Assembly (NCBI GenBank): GCA_035222895.1
Contig: JAVYIG010000096.1
Coordinates: forward strand, 434,001-498,000
Length of the DNA stretch: 64,000 nucleotides
From: Strongylocentrotus droebachiensis
Taxonomy: Eukaryota; Echinodermata; Echinoidea; Camarodonta; Strongylocentrotidae
Reading direction: 5' to 3'
Below are positions 9,959 through 22,347 of this stretch, in pieces (positions within the stretch are counted from its first letter, which is position 1; every line of letters begins with the position of its first letter). A model generated the notes under the pieces. The model was not told the origin of the DNA, did no database searches, and saw only the letters and a list, made by a program, of their open reading frames with translations. The position numbers and the translations under genes were made by a program.

Positions 9959-12270
9959 CACTGGCGTACTGATGGGGGGGGGGCTTGGGGGGCGCCAGCC
10001 CCCCCCCCCCCCAAATAAAATTAAACCATGACTTATTTTCAATTCCATACAAGTGATTTATTAATGTTCGTGATATCACATGACTTTCAACAAAATGCGC
10101 GTTTCTCCATTTCTGTTGCAAACTGACACATTCCCAAATTGCCAGGAACAACATGTTTTATATAGTTACTAATGGGTCTAATTACTGGCCACTAACAGTA
10201 ACACTAGTAGAAAAGTCCTTTCCAGAAGCTACTGCGACAAGCACTGCCAGGAGATGTTACCCACCACTTGGGCTATGCATTCACAGATTTGCGAACGAAC
10301 GTTCCATACGTACATCATGTAATACTGTCCCGTTAAGGGGCCCAGTGGGGACTGAATTCAGACAAGGACACGATACAACGAATCGTCTTCTTTCTCTTAT
10401 AATTTAATGAAATTATATAGCTTCCGCGCTTCGCGCGGGATGGGCAAAAATGATTCCAGACAAGGATAAAGAGTAACAATCATAATGAAACCTCAAATCT
10501 TTTGCGCGAGAGGGGGGGGGGGTGCGAAAATGAATTCAGACAAGGATTAAGAATAATTTAATAACACTTCAAAGCTTCCGTGCTTCACGCGAGAGGGGGA
10601 ACTGAATTCAGACAAGGACACGATACAACGAATCGTCTTCTTTCCCTTATAATTTACTGAAACGTGAAAACTTCCGCGCTACGCGCGAAAATGATTCCAG
10701 ACAAGGATAAAGAGTAAAAATGAAATGAAACCTCAAAGCTTCCGCGCAAATTCAGACAAGGAGACAATACAACGAATCGTGTTCTTTCTCTAATAATTTG
10801 ATGAAAGTGAAATGGGCGAAAATAAATGAGAACAAGGATTAAGTGTCGAGAACGGTACTAAAAACGGATCGCCTTCTTTCTCTTATTATTTAATGAAACG
10901 TCAAAGTTTCCATGCTTCACGCGGGAGGGGGGAACTGAATTCAGACAAGGACACGATACAACGAATCGTCTTCTTTCTCTTATAATTTAATGAAAGTGAA
11001 TAGCTTCCGCGCTTCGCGCGGGATGGGCAAAAATGCTTCCAGACAAGGATAAAGAGTAACAATGTAATGAAACGTCAAATCTTTCGCGCGGGAGGGGGGG
11101 GGGGGGGCGGTGCGAAAATTAATTCAGACAAGGATTAAGAATAAAAATTTAATAAAACTTCAAAGCTTCCGTGCTCCACGCGAGAGGGGGAACTGAATTC
11201 AGACAAGGACACGATACAACGAATCGTCTTCTTTCTCTAATAATTTACTGAAACGTGAAAGCTTCCGCGCTACGCGCGAGATGGGCGAAAATGATTCCAG
11301 ACAAGGATAAAGAGTAATAATTAAATGAAACGTCAAAGTTTCCATGCTTCACGCGGGAGGGGGGGGGGGAACTGAATTCAGACAAGGACACGATACAACG
11401 AATCGTCTTCTTTCCCTTATAATTTACTGAAACGTGAAAGCTTCCGCGCTACTCCGCGCTACGCGCGAAAATGATTCCAGACAAGGATAAAGAGTAAAAT
11501 TAAATTAAACGTCAAAGCTTCAGCGCAAATTCAGACAAGGAGACGATACAACGAATCGTCTTCTTTCTCTAATAATTTGATGAAAGTGAAATGGGCGAAA
11601 ATAAATTAGGACAACGATTAAGTGTCGAGAACGGTACTAACAACGGATCGCCTTCTTTCTCTTATTATTTAATGTAAGTGAATAGCTTCCGCGCTTTGCG
11701 CGGGAAGGGGAAAACTGAAAAATAATGTAGTTCATGGCCCCGGGTTTATAGGGTTATATTTGTAGGCATTGGGACATTGGCATTAATATATTTGTGTCGG
11801 TAATTGGTGTCTAGTTTTGTCGTTAATCGGTGGCCTCTACAGAAGACCTTTTTTTTCTTTCTAGGAAGTGCCGGTGGTAGTTCTCAAATTGCAAAACATC
11901 CTTACTCTTATATGAGAAAGCAATTTTACGTCATATTACTCCAGGAAGTGCCTGAAATGCGTCTAATGTTTGTTCTAAAATTGCAAACGCTTCCTACTCA
12001 GACCCACCCCGTTTGGTCGCTCCGTTCCCTCGCTGCTAAAGCCTCGCTCTGTCGCTTCTTCTTTTTACATATATTTCACCCCATACCATTTGTGTCCCCC
12101 GGTTAGAAATTCCTGGATCCGCCACTGATGCCCACCCCTTGAGCTTCGATCGGGGGCTCCGCCCCTTGACCACCACCGGGGCTTTGCCCCTAGACCCCAC
12201 TTTGAAAAACGTTCAGCGGGGCCTGCATTTTTGTCAGCCCCCCCAAACGTTTTTGCTCATTACGCCACTG
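9959..12270. mobile_element. Non-autonomous TIR element, 2.3 kb (hAT- or CACTA-like ends), copy 1
   Basis: CACTGGCGTA at 9959-9968 is inverted as TACGCCACTG at 12261-12270. GTAGTAGT on the left and GTAGTAGA on the right could be an 8-bp target duplication, but the TAG microsatellite context makes this uninformative. Inside are poly-G/poly-C runs, an array of ~90-100 bp repeats and a GGATCCGCCACTG end of another hAT-like element at ~12117. There is no transposase frame. Related ends occur near 56.67 kb and 59.79 kb. Ends beginning CAGTG favour hAT while CACTG favours CACTA; I leave the superfamily open. Confidence 0.7.
10330..11740. repeat. Internal tandem array of ~90-100 bp units
   Basis: Two alternating subunits recur. 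One is AATTCAGACAAGGACACGAT followed by ACAACGAATCGTCTTCTTTC. The other is ATTCCAGACAAGGATAAAGA followed by TAATGAAACGTCAAA. Both end in a GC-rich palindromic cap such as CCGCGCTTCGCGCGG, often followed by a G run. About 14-16 subunits are visible, with deletions and substitutions. No coding frame runs through them. Confidence 0.85.
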
Positions 12271-12273
12271 GTA

Positions 12274-12315
<42 letters not shown>

Positions 12316-12356
12316 TTAGTATTAGTTGTAGTAGTTGTAGTAGTAGTATTAGCAGT
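12271..12356. repeat. TAG microsatellite, right part
   Basis: Resumption of the TAG tract after the TIR element, followed at 12360 by the monomer landmark CACCTCACCCACCTCCACGC. That landmark also follows TAG tracts at 34.54 kb and, diverged, at 36.73 kb. Confidence 0.8.
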
Positions 12357-13318
12357 AGTTCACCTCACCCACCTCCACGCGCGATCTGGGTTAAAAATGA
12401 AGAGGGCAAAGCCGCTAAGATTTAATACAGTACAATACCTGTCAAAAGCGAGGCGTCATTCACAAAAATGTTGGCCCACTTTCATGAAGTGCCCTGACTT
12501 AAATCTTGTAGCCTTAAAACCACCGTGTAACATTTTAGTCGTGTTATTCCATGTGTATATCAGAAGGGTATGTATATTTTCATCTAAAGACAAAGTTGGG
12601 TTATGGTCAAGCATTTGCATTGTGCGAAACACCATGTAGAGGCGAACGGAAAATTTGATATTGTAGCACATAGTTATTACGTATCGGTGAATATTAAGAG
12701 GTCTTGAATTCCTTAGAATAAACATAAATTGGCCCAGTCTTGCTGATAATAACATGCACTATACACATACATTTGTATATGGGACTACATTAATCAAATT
12801 CGAATATGAGAGCATTCGAAGAGCCACCCTTTTCAGGGGAGATTTTTTTCTTCTATGATTTTCTTCCACTCTAACAATAAATAAAATAAGGAAAGGTGAT
12901 CAAAATTATTTTTCACCTTTCTCAAAAATCACCCTTCTCTTTAATCAATGAGAAGAAAGATGATGTATTGCTTTGGGTTTGTACCTGAACGAACCCGCAA
13001 TGGCCTGAATAACCTCTTTCTTTTTTTCTTTTTTTTTCTTGACAAATATTTCATTGTGACAAGGTAACCACGCGTATAGAAGCATCAGACATGTTCATCA
13101 GAGCTTAGAAGCACAGCATCATTATGAAGAAAAATTATACATTGCTTTATGCGGCAAAGAAGCAAAGACCTGATTCATGATAACTAGTGCAGCACAGATT
13201 TTGGTTTCGTTTTAACAAGGATCTTGCTTCTCCAAGTATAAAACACCCCAATCTCGTGAAAATGTCATTATCTGCAAATATTTGTGTTAGAGCCTCCCCC
13301 TCTCCATGGTTATACTCA

Positions 13319-13386
13319 AGGTGTTGTGGTCTAGTGGATAAGTCACCCTACTACGAGTCACATGATACGGGGTTCGAATCCCTGAC
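13319..13386 (+). promoter_or_regulatory. tRNA-like block in monomer
   Basis: Best-preserved version: A box TGGTCTAGTGG, B box GGTTCGAATCC at 13371-13381. Confidence 0.7.
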
Positions 13387-14670
13387 AAGAGACTAAATTC
13401 CTTTGCCAAGTTATTAATCTATATTTGCCACACTAGACGCAGGGTAAGAAACGGGTACCTATTAAGAATTACAGGAAAAAATTCAATCTTGATTGCAATC
13501 TACTCTACAGTAAAGCAGACAAATCATAGAAGTAGACTGGTAGAAAATTGAATAAAATCATTTAAAATATGGTACAGTTATGAATTTGTTGAAAGTTGTA
13601 ATAACTAAAGGTATGGGCTCTTCAAATTAGCCGAATCTCTGTGATGTAGAGGCGGACAACTTTTCAATTTGTTCCAACACCCAAATTGACTAAAATTTAA
13701 TGTTTTCTTCCACCAGGTACCAATACGCAATGTTTAAAGTGACATGACTTCAAACATGTAGCCTTAAAATCATCGTGTAACATTTTAGTCGTGTTATTTC
13801 ATTTGTAAATCAGAAGGCTATGGATTTCACTTAAAGATAAAGTTAGGTTCTGGTCAAGCATTTGCATTGTGAGAAACACCCTGTAGAGGCGAACGGGAAA
13901 TTTGATATTGTAGCACATACGTATCGGTGAATACTATGAGGTCTTGAATTCCTCAGAGTTATAATAAATTGGCCCAGTCCTGATGATAATAACATGCACT
14001 ATACACATGAATTTGTATATGGGACTACATTAATCAAATTCGAATATGATAGCATTTGAAGAGCCACCCTTTTCAAGGGCATTTTTTTTCTTCTATGATT
14101 CTCTTCAAATCTAACAACAAACAAAGTAAGAAAAGATGATCAAAATTATCTTTCACCTTTCTCAACTATCAACCTACTCTTTAATCCATGAGAAGAAAGA
14201 TGATGTATTATTATGTGTTCGAATTTGAATGAACCCGCAATGGCCTGAATAATATCATTCCGATGGTTTCATTTTTGACAAAATGTTAATTGTGACAAGG
14301 TTACCATTGTTATAGAAGCATCATGCATTTCCATCAGAGCTTACATGCACCGCATCATTATGAAAAACATTCCATATTGCTGTAGGTGGCAAGTAGCCAA
14401 GTCCGGATTTATGATGACTAGTGAAGCAAGATTTTGTTTTCGTTTTAACAAGGATGTTGTTTCTCCAAGTATGAAACAAACTAATTTTAGGTGTTTATAC
14501 CAATCTCCTGACAATTTCATTATCTGCAAATATTTGCTGGTACAATAGCTTAGTATCCCTGGAGAAATAATGAAAAGTGTGGTATTTATGGTTTCATTTT
14601 CAAGATTGATATGATGCTTTTTTGTTTTAATATTTCCGTTAGCTGCCACTCCCTCTTCATGGTTATACTC

Positions 14671-14738
14671 AAGGCGTTGGGGTCTAGTGGATAAGTCACC
14701 CTACTACGAATCGTATGATACGGGGTTCGAATCCCTGA
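14671..14738 (+). promoter_or_regulatory. tRNA-like block in monomer
   Basis: A box reads GGGTCTAGTGG (first base changed); B box intact at about 14724-14734. Confidence 0.65.
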
Positions 14739-15819
14739 CATGTGACTAAATGCCTTTGCCAAGTTATTAATTTATATTTGCCACACTAAACGGGTACCTA
14801 TTAAGAATTATAGGAAAATTCAACCTTGATTGCTAATTTATCTAGAGAAAAGCAGACAAATCATAGAAGTAGACTGATAAAAAGTTGAATAAAATCGTTC
14901 AAAATATCAGTGGTAGATTTATGAATTTGTTGAAAGTTGTAATAACTAAAGGTATGGGCTCTTCAAATTAGCCAAATCTCTGTGATGTAGATGCTGACAA
15001 CTTTTCTATCTTTGTCAACACCCAAATTGACTAAAATTTAATTTTATAGCCACAAAGCTATGGTATTCACTTACAGATAAAGTTAATTCCGGGTCTAGCA
15101 ATTGCATTGTGAGAAACACCTTGTGGTGGCGAATGAAGTAGTTGGACATGTAGCACATACGTATTGGTGTATATTATGCTGTTTTAAAATTATCAGAATT
15201 GTAATAAATTGGCCCAGTCTTGCTGATAATAACATGCAGTATACACATGAATTTGTAAATGGGACTACACAAACATGTAGTGGTCCACAATATTTAGTTT
15301 TTAATAATCATATTCGAATATGAGAGCATTTGAAGAGCCACCCTTCTTCAGGGGAGATACTCTTCCACTCTAACAACAAACAAAATGAGGAAAGATTATC
15401 AAAATTATTTATCACCTTTCTCAAAAATCACCCTTCTCTTTAATCAATGAGAAGAAAGATGATGTATTGCTTTGGGTTTGTACCTGAACGAACCCGCAAT
15501 GGCCTGAATAACCTCTTTCTTTTTTTTCTTTTTTTTTCTTGACAAATATTTCATTGTGACATGGAAACCACGTGTATAGAAGCATCAGACATGTTCATCA
15601 GAGTTTAGAAGCACATCATCATTATGAAGAAATAGTACAAATTGCTTTAGGCGGCAAAGAAGCAAAGACCTGATTGATGATAACTAGTGCAGCACAGATT
15701 TTGGTTCCGTTTTAACAAGGATGTTGTTTCTCCAAGTATGAAATACCCCAATCTCGTGAAAATGTCATTATCTGCAAATATTTGTGTTAGAGCCTTCCCC
15801 TCTCCATTGTTAAACGCAT

Positions 15820-15887
15820 GGTGTTGTGGTCTAGTGGATAAGTCACCCTACTACGAGTCACATCATACGGGGTTCGAATCCCTGACA
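15820..15887 (+). promoter_or_regulatory. tRNA-like block in monomer
   Basis: A and B boxes both intact; the spacer differs from the other copies by a CATCATACGG variant. Confidence 0.65.
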
Positions 15888-16767
15888 TGAGACTAAATTC
15901 CTTTTCCAAGTTATTAATCTATATTTGCCATACTAGACGCAGGATAAGAAACGGGTACCTTTTCAGAATTACAGGAAAAATTCAACCTTGATTGCAATCT
16001 ACTCTAGAGAAAAGCAGACAAATCATAGAAGTGGACTGGTAGAAAATTGAATAAAATTGTTCAAAATATGGTAAAGTAATGAATTTGTCGAAATTTGTAA
16101 TAACTAAAGGTATGGACTCTTCAAATTAGCCGAATCTCTGTGATGTATAGAGGCGGACAACTTTTCTATTTGTTTCAACACCCAAATTGACTGAAATTTA
16201 GATTGTTCAAAAATGTACAACTCAGGAGGGTCTTTTCTCTTTAGAGGACCTATCATAATATGCTATCCATGATATATTTAAGGAAGTGCCCCAGGTGAGA
16301 AGATACTTAGCAGTGAAACAGAAATGTCCACGTATGACGCAGTAAACCTAAGCGTTTTTTTCTAAACAAGACACATAATCATATGATATGGTTGGTTATA
16401 ACAAATTAATATCACAATAATTGGTAGGGAAAATAAAACATAAGGAAACATGATAACACACGATCATGCAAAAGATTTTGTAGCATACAAATGCGATAAT
16501 AACACCGGTCGAAGTATACAAATGATACACTGGTATAAACTATATTTTTAATTAACAAAATAATAAATTGTGGGGTATATGGAACAATGACCCATTATCA
16601 GTAGAAGTAGAAGTAGGAGTAACACGAGGAAGAGGTGTAGCAGTATTATTATTATTATTATTATTATTATAGTAGTAGTAGTAGTAGTAGTAGTAGCAGC
16701 AGTAGTAGTAGAAGAAAATGTCTAAATAGGCCTAGTAAAAGTAGTCGCAGAAGTAGTTATAGTAGTA

Positions 16768-18772
16768 ATTGACATGTCAAAGGCTTTTTGATAGAATGCC
16801 TCACAATATCCTCCTATCCAAGTTAGCAACCCAGTACAATATTCGTGGTAACATATGGAAGTGGGTACGTTCCTTTCTATCAAATCGGCTCCAAAGAGTA
16901 ATGTTCCTGGGTTCTCTCTCTTCTTGGAGTAATGTCCCTTCTGGTGTGCCCCAGGGTAGTGTAATTGGACCGCTACTTTTTAATCTATTTGTCAACAATG
17001 TTATCTCTGATGTTTCCTCCGATCTTTTTCTTTTTGCTGACGATATGTTACTGTTTCGTACAATTCGTTCACACGATGATGAAATGCAATTGCAACATGA
17101 CTTAGACTCACTCCATCAATGGACAATTACAAATGGCATGTCATTCAATCCATCCAAAACGAAAGTGATGCATATAACTAGGAAGCGGAACATCCAAAAT
17201 GCCGTCTATACCCTGGGTGACACACTGCTTTCTTCTGTCACTTCTTACAAATATCTTGGTATTGTAATAGGTTCAAACCTCTCTTGGAACATTCAGGTTG
17301 ATGCAATTACTGCACGCGCGAGTCGTCTTCTTGGGTTTATAAGAGTTGTAGCCCGTGGTTCGTCCACCTCTGCTATATTTGCCCTCTACAAGGCCTTGGT
17401 ACTGCCAATACTTGAATATGGCATCCCTGCATGGCATCCCAATACCCTAAAACAAACACAACAATTAGAAAGAATCCAACGTATAGCAACGCGCGTTGCT
17501 CTTAAACAGAGAAGAGGAGAAATGCCGTATGAAGAAAGGTTAAGGGTTCTCAACTGGTCTACCTTGTCAGCTCGTAGAGATTATCTTTTATGTTCATTTA
17601 CCTTCAAATGTCTGTACTTTTGTTGTGACTGTGAAACACTAATAGAAAACATAGCCATTAGCAAGAGACGCCTCTTTACACTGTCCTTCATTCATCAGCA
17701 ATCACGAACACAGGCCCTGTTCCTGTCCGCTTCCCGGAGATTTCCTCGGGTATGGGATGAATTACCGTTAGAGGTTAGGGATGCATCGGTGGTCTCCTCA
17801 CTTTCATCCTTTCTACTCTCTATGAAGCGGTCCCTTCTCGATTCTAACTAATTTTCAAACTGAGAGGGGCTTCCTCACTGAGAGTGGGGGATTCCTCCTT
17901 TTCTTTAATAATCATTGTTTATCAATATCCAAGAACTTATTGAAACACTGGATTCAGAATGTTACTTGTTTAATTTTTTTTTTTTCTTTTTTTTTTTCTC
18001 TTTCAATGATACAATGATTATATTAATTGAACCTGGAACAATGGTCCACATTGATAGCTTCATATCCACATTATGCCACTCTTCTTAAATGATAACACCA
18101 TAGGCCCTACTCAATATTTGTGAATGATTATCAATCCTAATGCTTATTGCACCTTTAATTTCTGCAAAAATTGTACATTATTGTGGTACATGACGTTTTA
18201 TAATTTCCTTGATTGTATAGCCCAAAACAATATTTACGCTCTATTCATATGTATATTTTTGTTATATACAAGAAATTGCTGGTCAGATTTACCTTGAACA
18301 ATTACACATCTCTTCTTTTTTCTTTTTAATTAGAATTTCTTTGAATGAGACACCGTTGGATCAATTGAATAATGACGATTTATGTTAATTGTGTTTTGGT
18401 TATTTTAAGTTTTAAGTTTTTTCTGCATACAAATCTTAAAGCACTCTATTCATTGCAGCTTCATATCCTCTTAATGCATTTATCGAAATTTAATTTAATC
18501 ATGATTTTCTGAATGAGTGTTTGTAATTATTTTGTATACTTATATAATGTGAACCTTGCAATATATTCTATTATGTCTCGGAATGGCATGTGAGGGTGCA
18601 CATGCCCCCGGGCAACAGGGAAGAATTTCGCTTTTGTGCACCCTGACCCACATGCTATTCCTTCTTTATCTTACTTTGTATTTTTCCTATTTCACTCTGT
18701 ATACACCTATATACACTGTACATGCTGAATGTGTTTTTATGGTCGAATAAATAATAATAATAATAATAATAT
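16768..18772 (+). mobile_element. 5'-truncated non-LTR retrotransposon (copy 2)
   Basis: Duplicate of the 7.8-9.8 kb element created by the 8.96 kb duplication, not an independent insertion: the same truncation point, frameshift and tail are present. It differs from copy 1 at only a few bases (for example the 3' UTR CTATTCCTTC variant near 18660). Confidence 0.85.
16787..17851 (+). pseudogene. LINE ORF2 fragment: reverse transcriptase C-terminal half (copy 2)
   Basis: The translation is identical to that of 7832-8896, including the GVPQGSVIGP and FADD blocks. The extra T upstream is shared, so the break predates the duplication. Confidence 0.9.
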
Positions 18773-18913
18773 TGTTGTAGTAGTAAAACTAGTAATATTA
18801 GTAGCAGATGTTGTTGTTGTGGTAGTAGAAATAGGAGTAGTAGAAGTAGAAGTAGTAGTAGCAGTAGTAGAAGTAGTATTAGCAGTAGTAGTAGTAGTAG
18901 TAGTTGTAGTAGT

Positions 18914-21231
18914 CACTGGCGTACTGGTGGGGGGGGGGGCTTGGGGGGCGCCAGCCCCCCCCCCCCCCCAAATAAAATTAAACCATGACTTATTTTCAAT
19001 TCCATACAAGTGATTTATTAATGTTCGTGATATCACTTGACTTTCAACAAAATGCGCGTTTCTCCATTTCTGTTGCAAACTGACACATTCCCAAATTGCC
19101 AGGAACAACATGTTTTATATAGTTACTAATGGGTCTAATTACTGGCCACTAACAGTAACACTAGTAGAAAAGTCCTTTCCAGAAGCTACTGCGACAAGCA
19201 CTGCCAGGAGATGTTACCCACCACTTGGGCTATGCATTCACAGATTTGCGAACGAACGTTCCATACGTACATCATGTAATACTGTCCCGTTAAGGGGCCC
19301 AGTGGGGACTGAATTCAGACAAGGACACGATACAACGAATCGTCTTCTTTCTCTTATAATTTAATGAAATTATATAGCTTCCGCGCTTCGCGCGGGATGG
19401 GCAAAAATGATTCCAGACAAGGATAAAGAGTAACAATCATAATGAAACCTCAAATCTTTTGCGCGAGAGGGGTGGGGGGGGGTGCGAAAATGAATTCAGA
19501 CAAGGATTAAGAATAATTTAATAACACTTCAAAGCTTCCGTGCTTCACGCGAGAGGGGGAACTGAATTCAGACAAGGACACGATACAACGAATCGTCTTC
19601 TTTCCCTTATAATTTACTGAAACGTGAAAACTTCCGCGCTACGCGCGAAAATGATTCCAGACAAGGATAAAGAGTAAAAATGAAATGAAACCTCAAAGCT
19701 TCCGCGCAAATTCAGACAAGGAGACAATACAACGAATCGTGTTCTTTCTCTAATAATTTGATGAAAGTGAAATGGGCGAAAATAAATGAGAACAAGGATT
19801 AAGTGTCGAGAACGGTACTAAAAACGGATCGCCTTCTTTCTCTTATTATTTAATGAAACGTCAAAGTTTCCATGCTTCACGCGGGAGGGGGGAACTGAAT
19901 TCAGACAAGGACACGATACAACGAATCGTCTTCTTTCTCTTATAATTTAATGAAAGTGAATAGCTTCCGCGCTTCGCGCGGGATGGGCAAAAATGCTTCC
20001 AGACAAGGATAAAGAGTAACAATGTAATGAAACGTCAAATCTTTCGCGCGGGAGGGGGGGGGGGGGGGCGGTGCGAAAATTAATTCAGACAAGGATTAAG
20101 AATAAAAATTTAATAAAACTTCAAAGCTTCCGTGCTCCACGCGAGAGGGGGAACTGAATTCAGACAAGGACACGATACAACGAATCGTCTTCTTTCTCTA
20201 ATAATTTACTGAAACGTGAAAGCTTCCGCGCTACGCGCGAGATGGGCGAAAATGATTCCAGACAAGGATAAAGAGTAATAATTAAATGAAACGTCAAAGT
20301 TTCCATGCTTCACGCGGGAGGGGGGGGGGGAACTGAATTCAGACAAGGACACGATACAACGAATCGTCTTCTTTCCCTTATAATTTACTGAAACGTGAAA
20401 GCTTCCGCGCTACTCCGCGCTACGCGCGAAAATGATTCCAGACAAGGATAAAGAGTAAAATTAAATTAAACGTCAAAGCTTCAGCGCAAATTCAGACAAG
20501 GAGACGATACAACGAATCGTCTTCTTTCTCTAATAATTTGATGAAAGTGAAATGGGCGAAAATAAATTAGGACAACGATTAAGTGTCGAGAACGGTACTA
20601 ACAACGGATCGCCTTCTTTCTCTTATTATTTAATGTAAGTGAATAGCTTCCGCGCTTTGCGCGGGAAGGGGAAAACTGAAAAATAATGTAGTTCATGGCC
20701 CCGGGTTTATAGGGTTATATTTGTAGGCATTGGGACATTGGCATTAATATATTTGTGTCGGTAATTGGTGTCTAGTTTTGTCGTTAATCGGTGGCCTCTA
20801 CAGAAGACCTTTTTTTTCTTTCTAGGAAGTGCCGGTGGTAGTTCTCAAATTGCAAAACATCCTTACTCTTATATGAGAAAGCAATTTTACGTCATATTAC
20901 TCCAGGAAGTGCCTGAAATGCGTCTAATGTTTGTTCTAAAATTGCAAACGCTTCCTACTCAGACCCACCCCGTTTGGTCGCTCCGTTCCCTCGCTGCTAA
21001 AGCCTCGCTCTGTCGCTTCTTCTTTTTACATATATTTCACCCCATACCATTTGTGTCCCCCGGTTAGAAATTCCTGGATCCGCCACTGATGCCCACCCCT
21101 TGAGCTTCGATCGGGGGCTCCGCCCCTTGACCACCACCGGGGCTTTGCCCCTAGACCCCACTTTGAAAAACGTTCAGCGGGGCCTGCATTTTTGTCAGCC
21201 CCCCCAAACGTTTTTGCTCATTACGCCACTG
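18914..21231. mobile_element. Non-autonomous TIR element, 2.3 kb, copy 2
   Basis: CACTGGCGTA at 18914-18923 and TACGCCACTG at 21222-21231. It is slightly longer than copy 1 (2318 versus 2312 bp), the difference lying in poly-G/poly-C runs. Confidence 0.7.
19287..20701. repeat. Internal tandem array of ~90-100 bp units, copy 2
   Basis: Same order of alternating subunits and GC palindromic caps as at 10.33-11.74 kb, differing mainly in homopolymer lengths. Confidence 0.85.
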
Positions 21232-21234
21232 GTA

Positions 21235-21276
<42 letters not shown>

Positions 21277-22280
21277 TTAGTATTAGTTGTAGTAGTTGTA
21301 GTAGTAGTATTAGCAGTAGTTCACCTCACCCACCTCCACGCGCGATCTGGGTTAAAAATGAAGAGGGCAAAGCCGCTAAGATTTAATACAGTACAATACC
21401 TGTCAAAAGCGAGGCGTCATTCACAAAAATGTTGGCCCACTTTCATGAAGTGCCCTGACTTAAATCTTGTAGCCTTAAAACCACCGTGTAACATTTTAGT
21501 CGTGTTATTCCATGTGTATATCAGAAGGGTATGTATATTTTCATCTAAAGACAAAGTTGGGTTATGGTCAAGCATTTGCATTGTGCGAAACACCATGTAG
21601 AGGCGAACGGAAAATTTGATATTGTAGCACATAGTTATTACGTATCGGTGAATATTAAGAGGTCTTGAATTCCTTAGAATAAACATAAATTGGCCCAGTC
21701 TTGCTGATAATAACATGCACTATACACATACATTTGTATATGGGACTACATTAATCAAATTCGAATATGAGAGCATTCGAAGAGCCACCCTTTTCAGGGG
21801 AGATTTTTTTCTTCTATGATTTTCTTCCACTCTAACAATAAATAAAATAAGGAAAGGTGATCAAAATTATTTTTCACCTTTCTCAAAAATCACCCTTCTC
21901 TTTAATCAATGAGAAGAAAGATGATGTATTGCTTTGGGTTTGTACCTGAACGAACCCGCAATGGCCTGAATAACCTCTTTCTTTTTTTCTTTTTTTTTCT
22001 TGACAAATATTTCATTGTGACAAGGTAACCACGCGTATAGAAGCATCAGACATGTTCATCAGAGCTTAGAAGCACAGCATCATTATGAAGAAAAAGTATA
22101 CATTGCTTTATGCGGCAAAGAAGCAAAGACCTGATTCATGATAACTAGTGCAGCACAGATTTTGGTTTCGTTTTAACAAGGATCTTGCTTCTCCAAGTAT
22201 AAAACACCCCAATCTCGTGAAAATGTCATTATCTGCAAATATTTGTGTTAGAGCCTCCCCCTCTCCATGGTTATACTCAA

Positions 22281-22347
22281 GGTGTTGTGGTCTAGTGGAT
22301 AAGTCACCCTACTACGAGTCACATGATACGGGGTTCGAATCCCTGAC
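22281..22347 (+). promoter_or_regulatory. tRNA-like block in monomer
   Basis: A and B boxes intact; partner of the block at 13.32 kb. Confidence 0.65.

Larger units (their letters stand above)
7345..16300. repeat. 8.96 kb tandem duplication, copy 1
   Basis: Contains, in order, an AT-rich lead with a TAG microsatellite, a truncated LINE, a 2.3 kb TIR element, a second TAG tract, and monomers with tRNA-like blocks. The whole interval recurs at +8955 to +8961 bp with only occasional differences. Examples are C/T at 9453 versus its partner, G/C near 9706 and A/T near 10074. Near-identity, including non-coding DNA and long homopolymers, implies a very recent duplication. An assembly artefact must also be considered. 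Confidence 0.9.

Noticed and set aside
9774-10031. Valine- or threonine-rich ORFs on both strands over the TAG/GTT tracts (also at 18.7, 12.2, 21.2, 28.1, 36.5 and 41.6 kb)
   Set aside because: Translation of a trinucleotide microsatellite has no stops by construction.
13319-13386. Functional tRNA gene
   Set aside because: The A and B boxes fit, but no acceptor stem, anticodon stem or sensible D arm can be drawn, and it is amplified with the satellite monomer.
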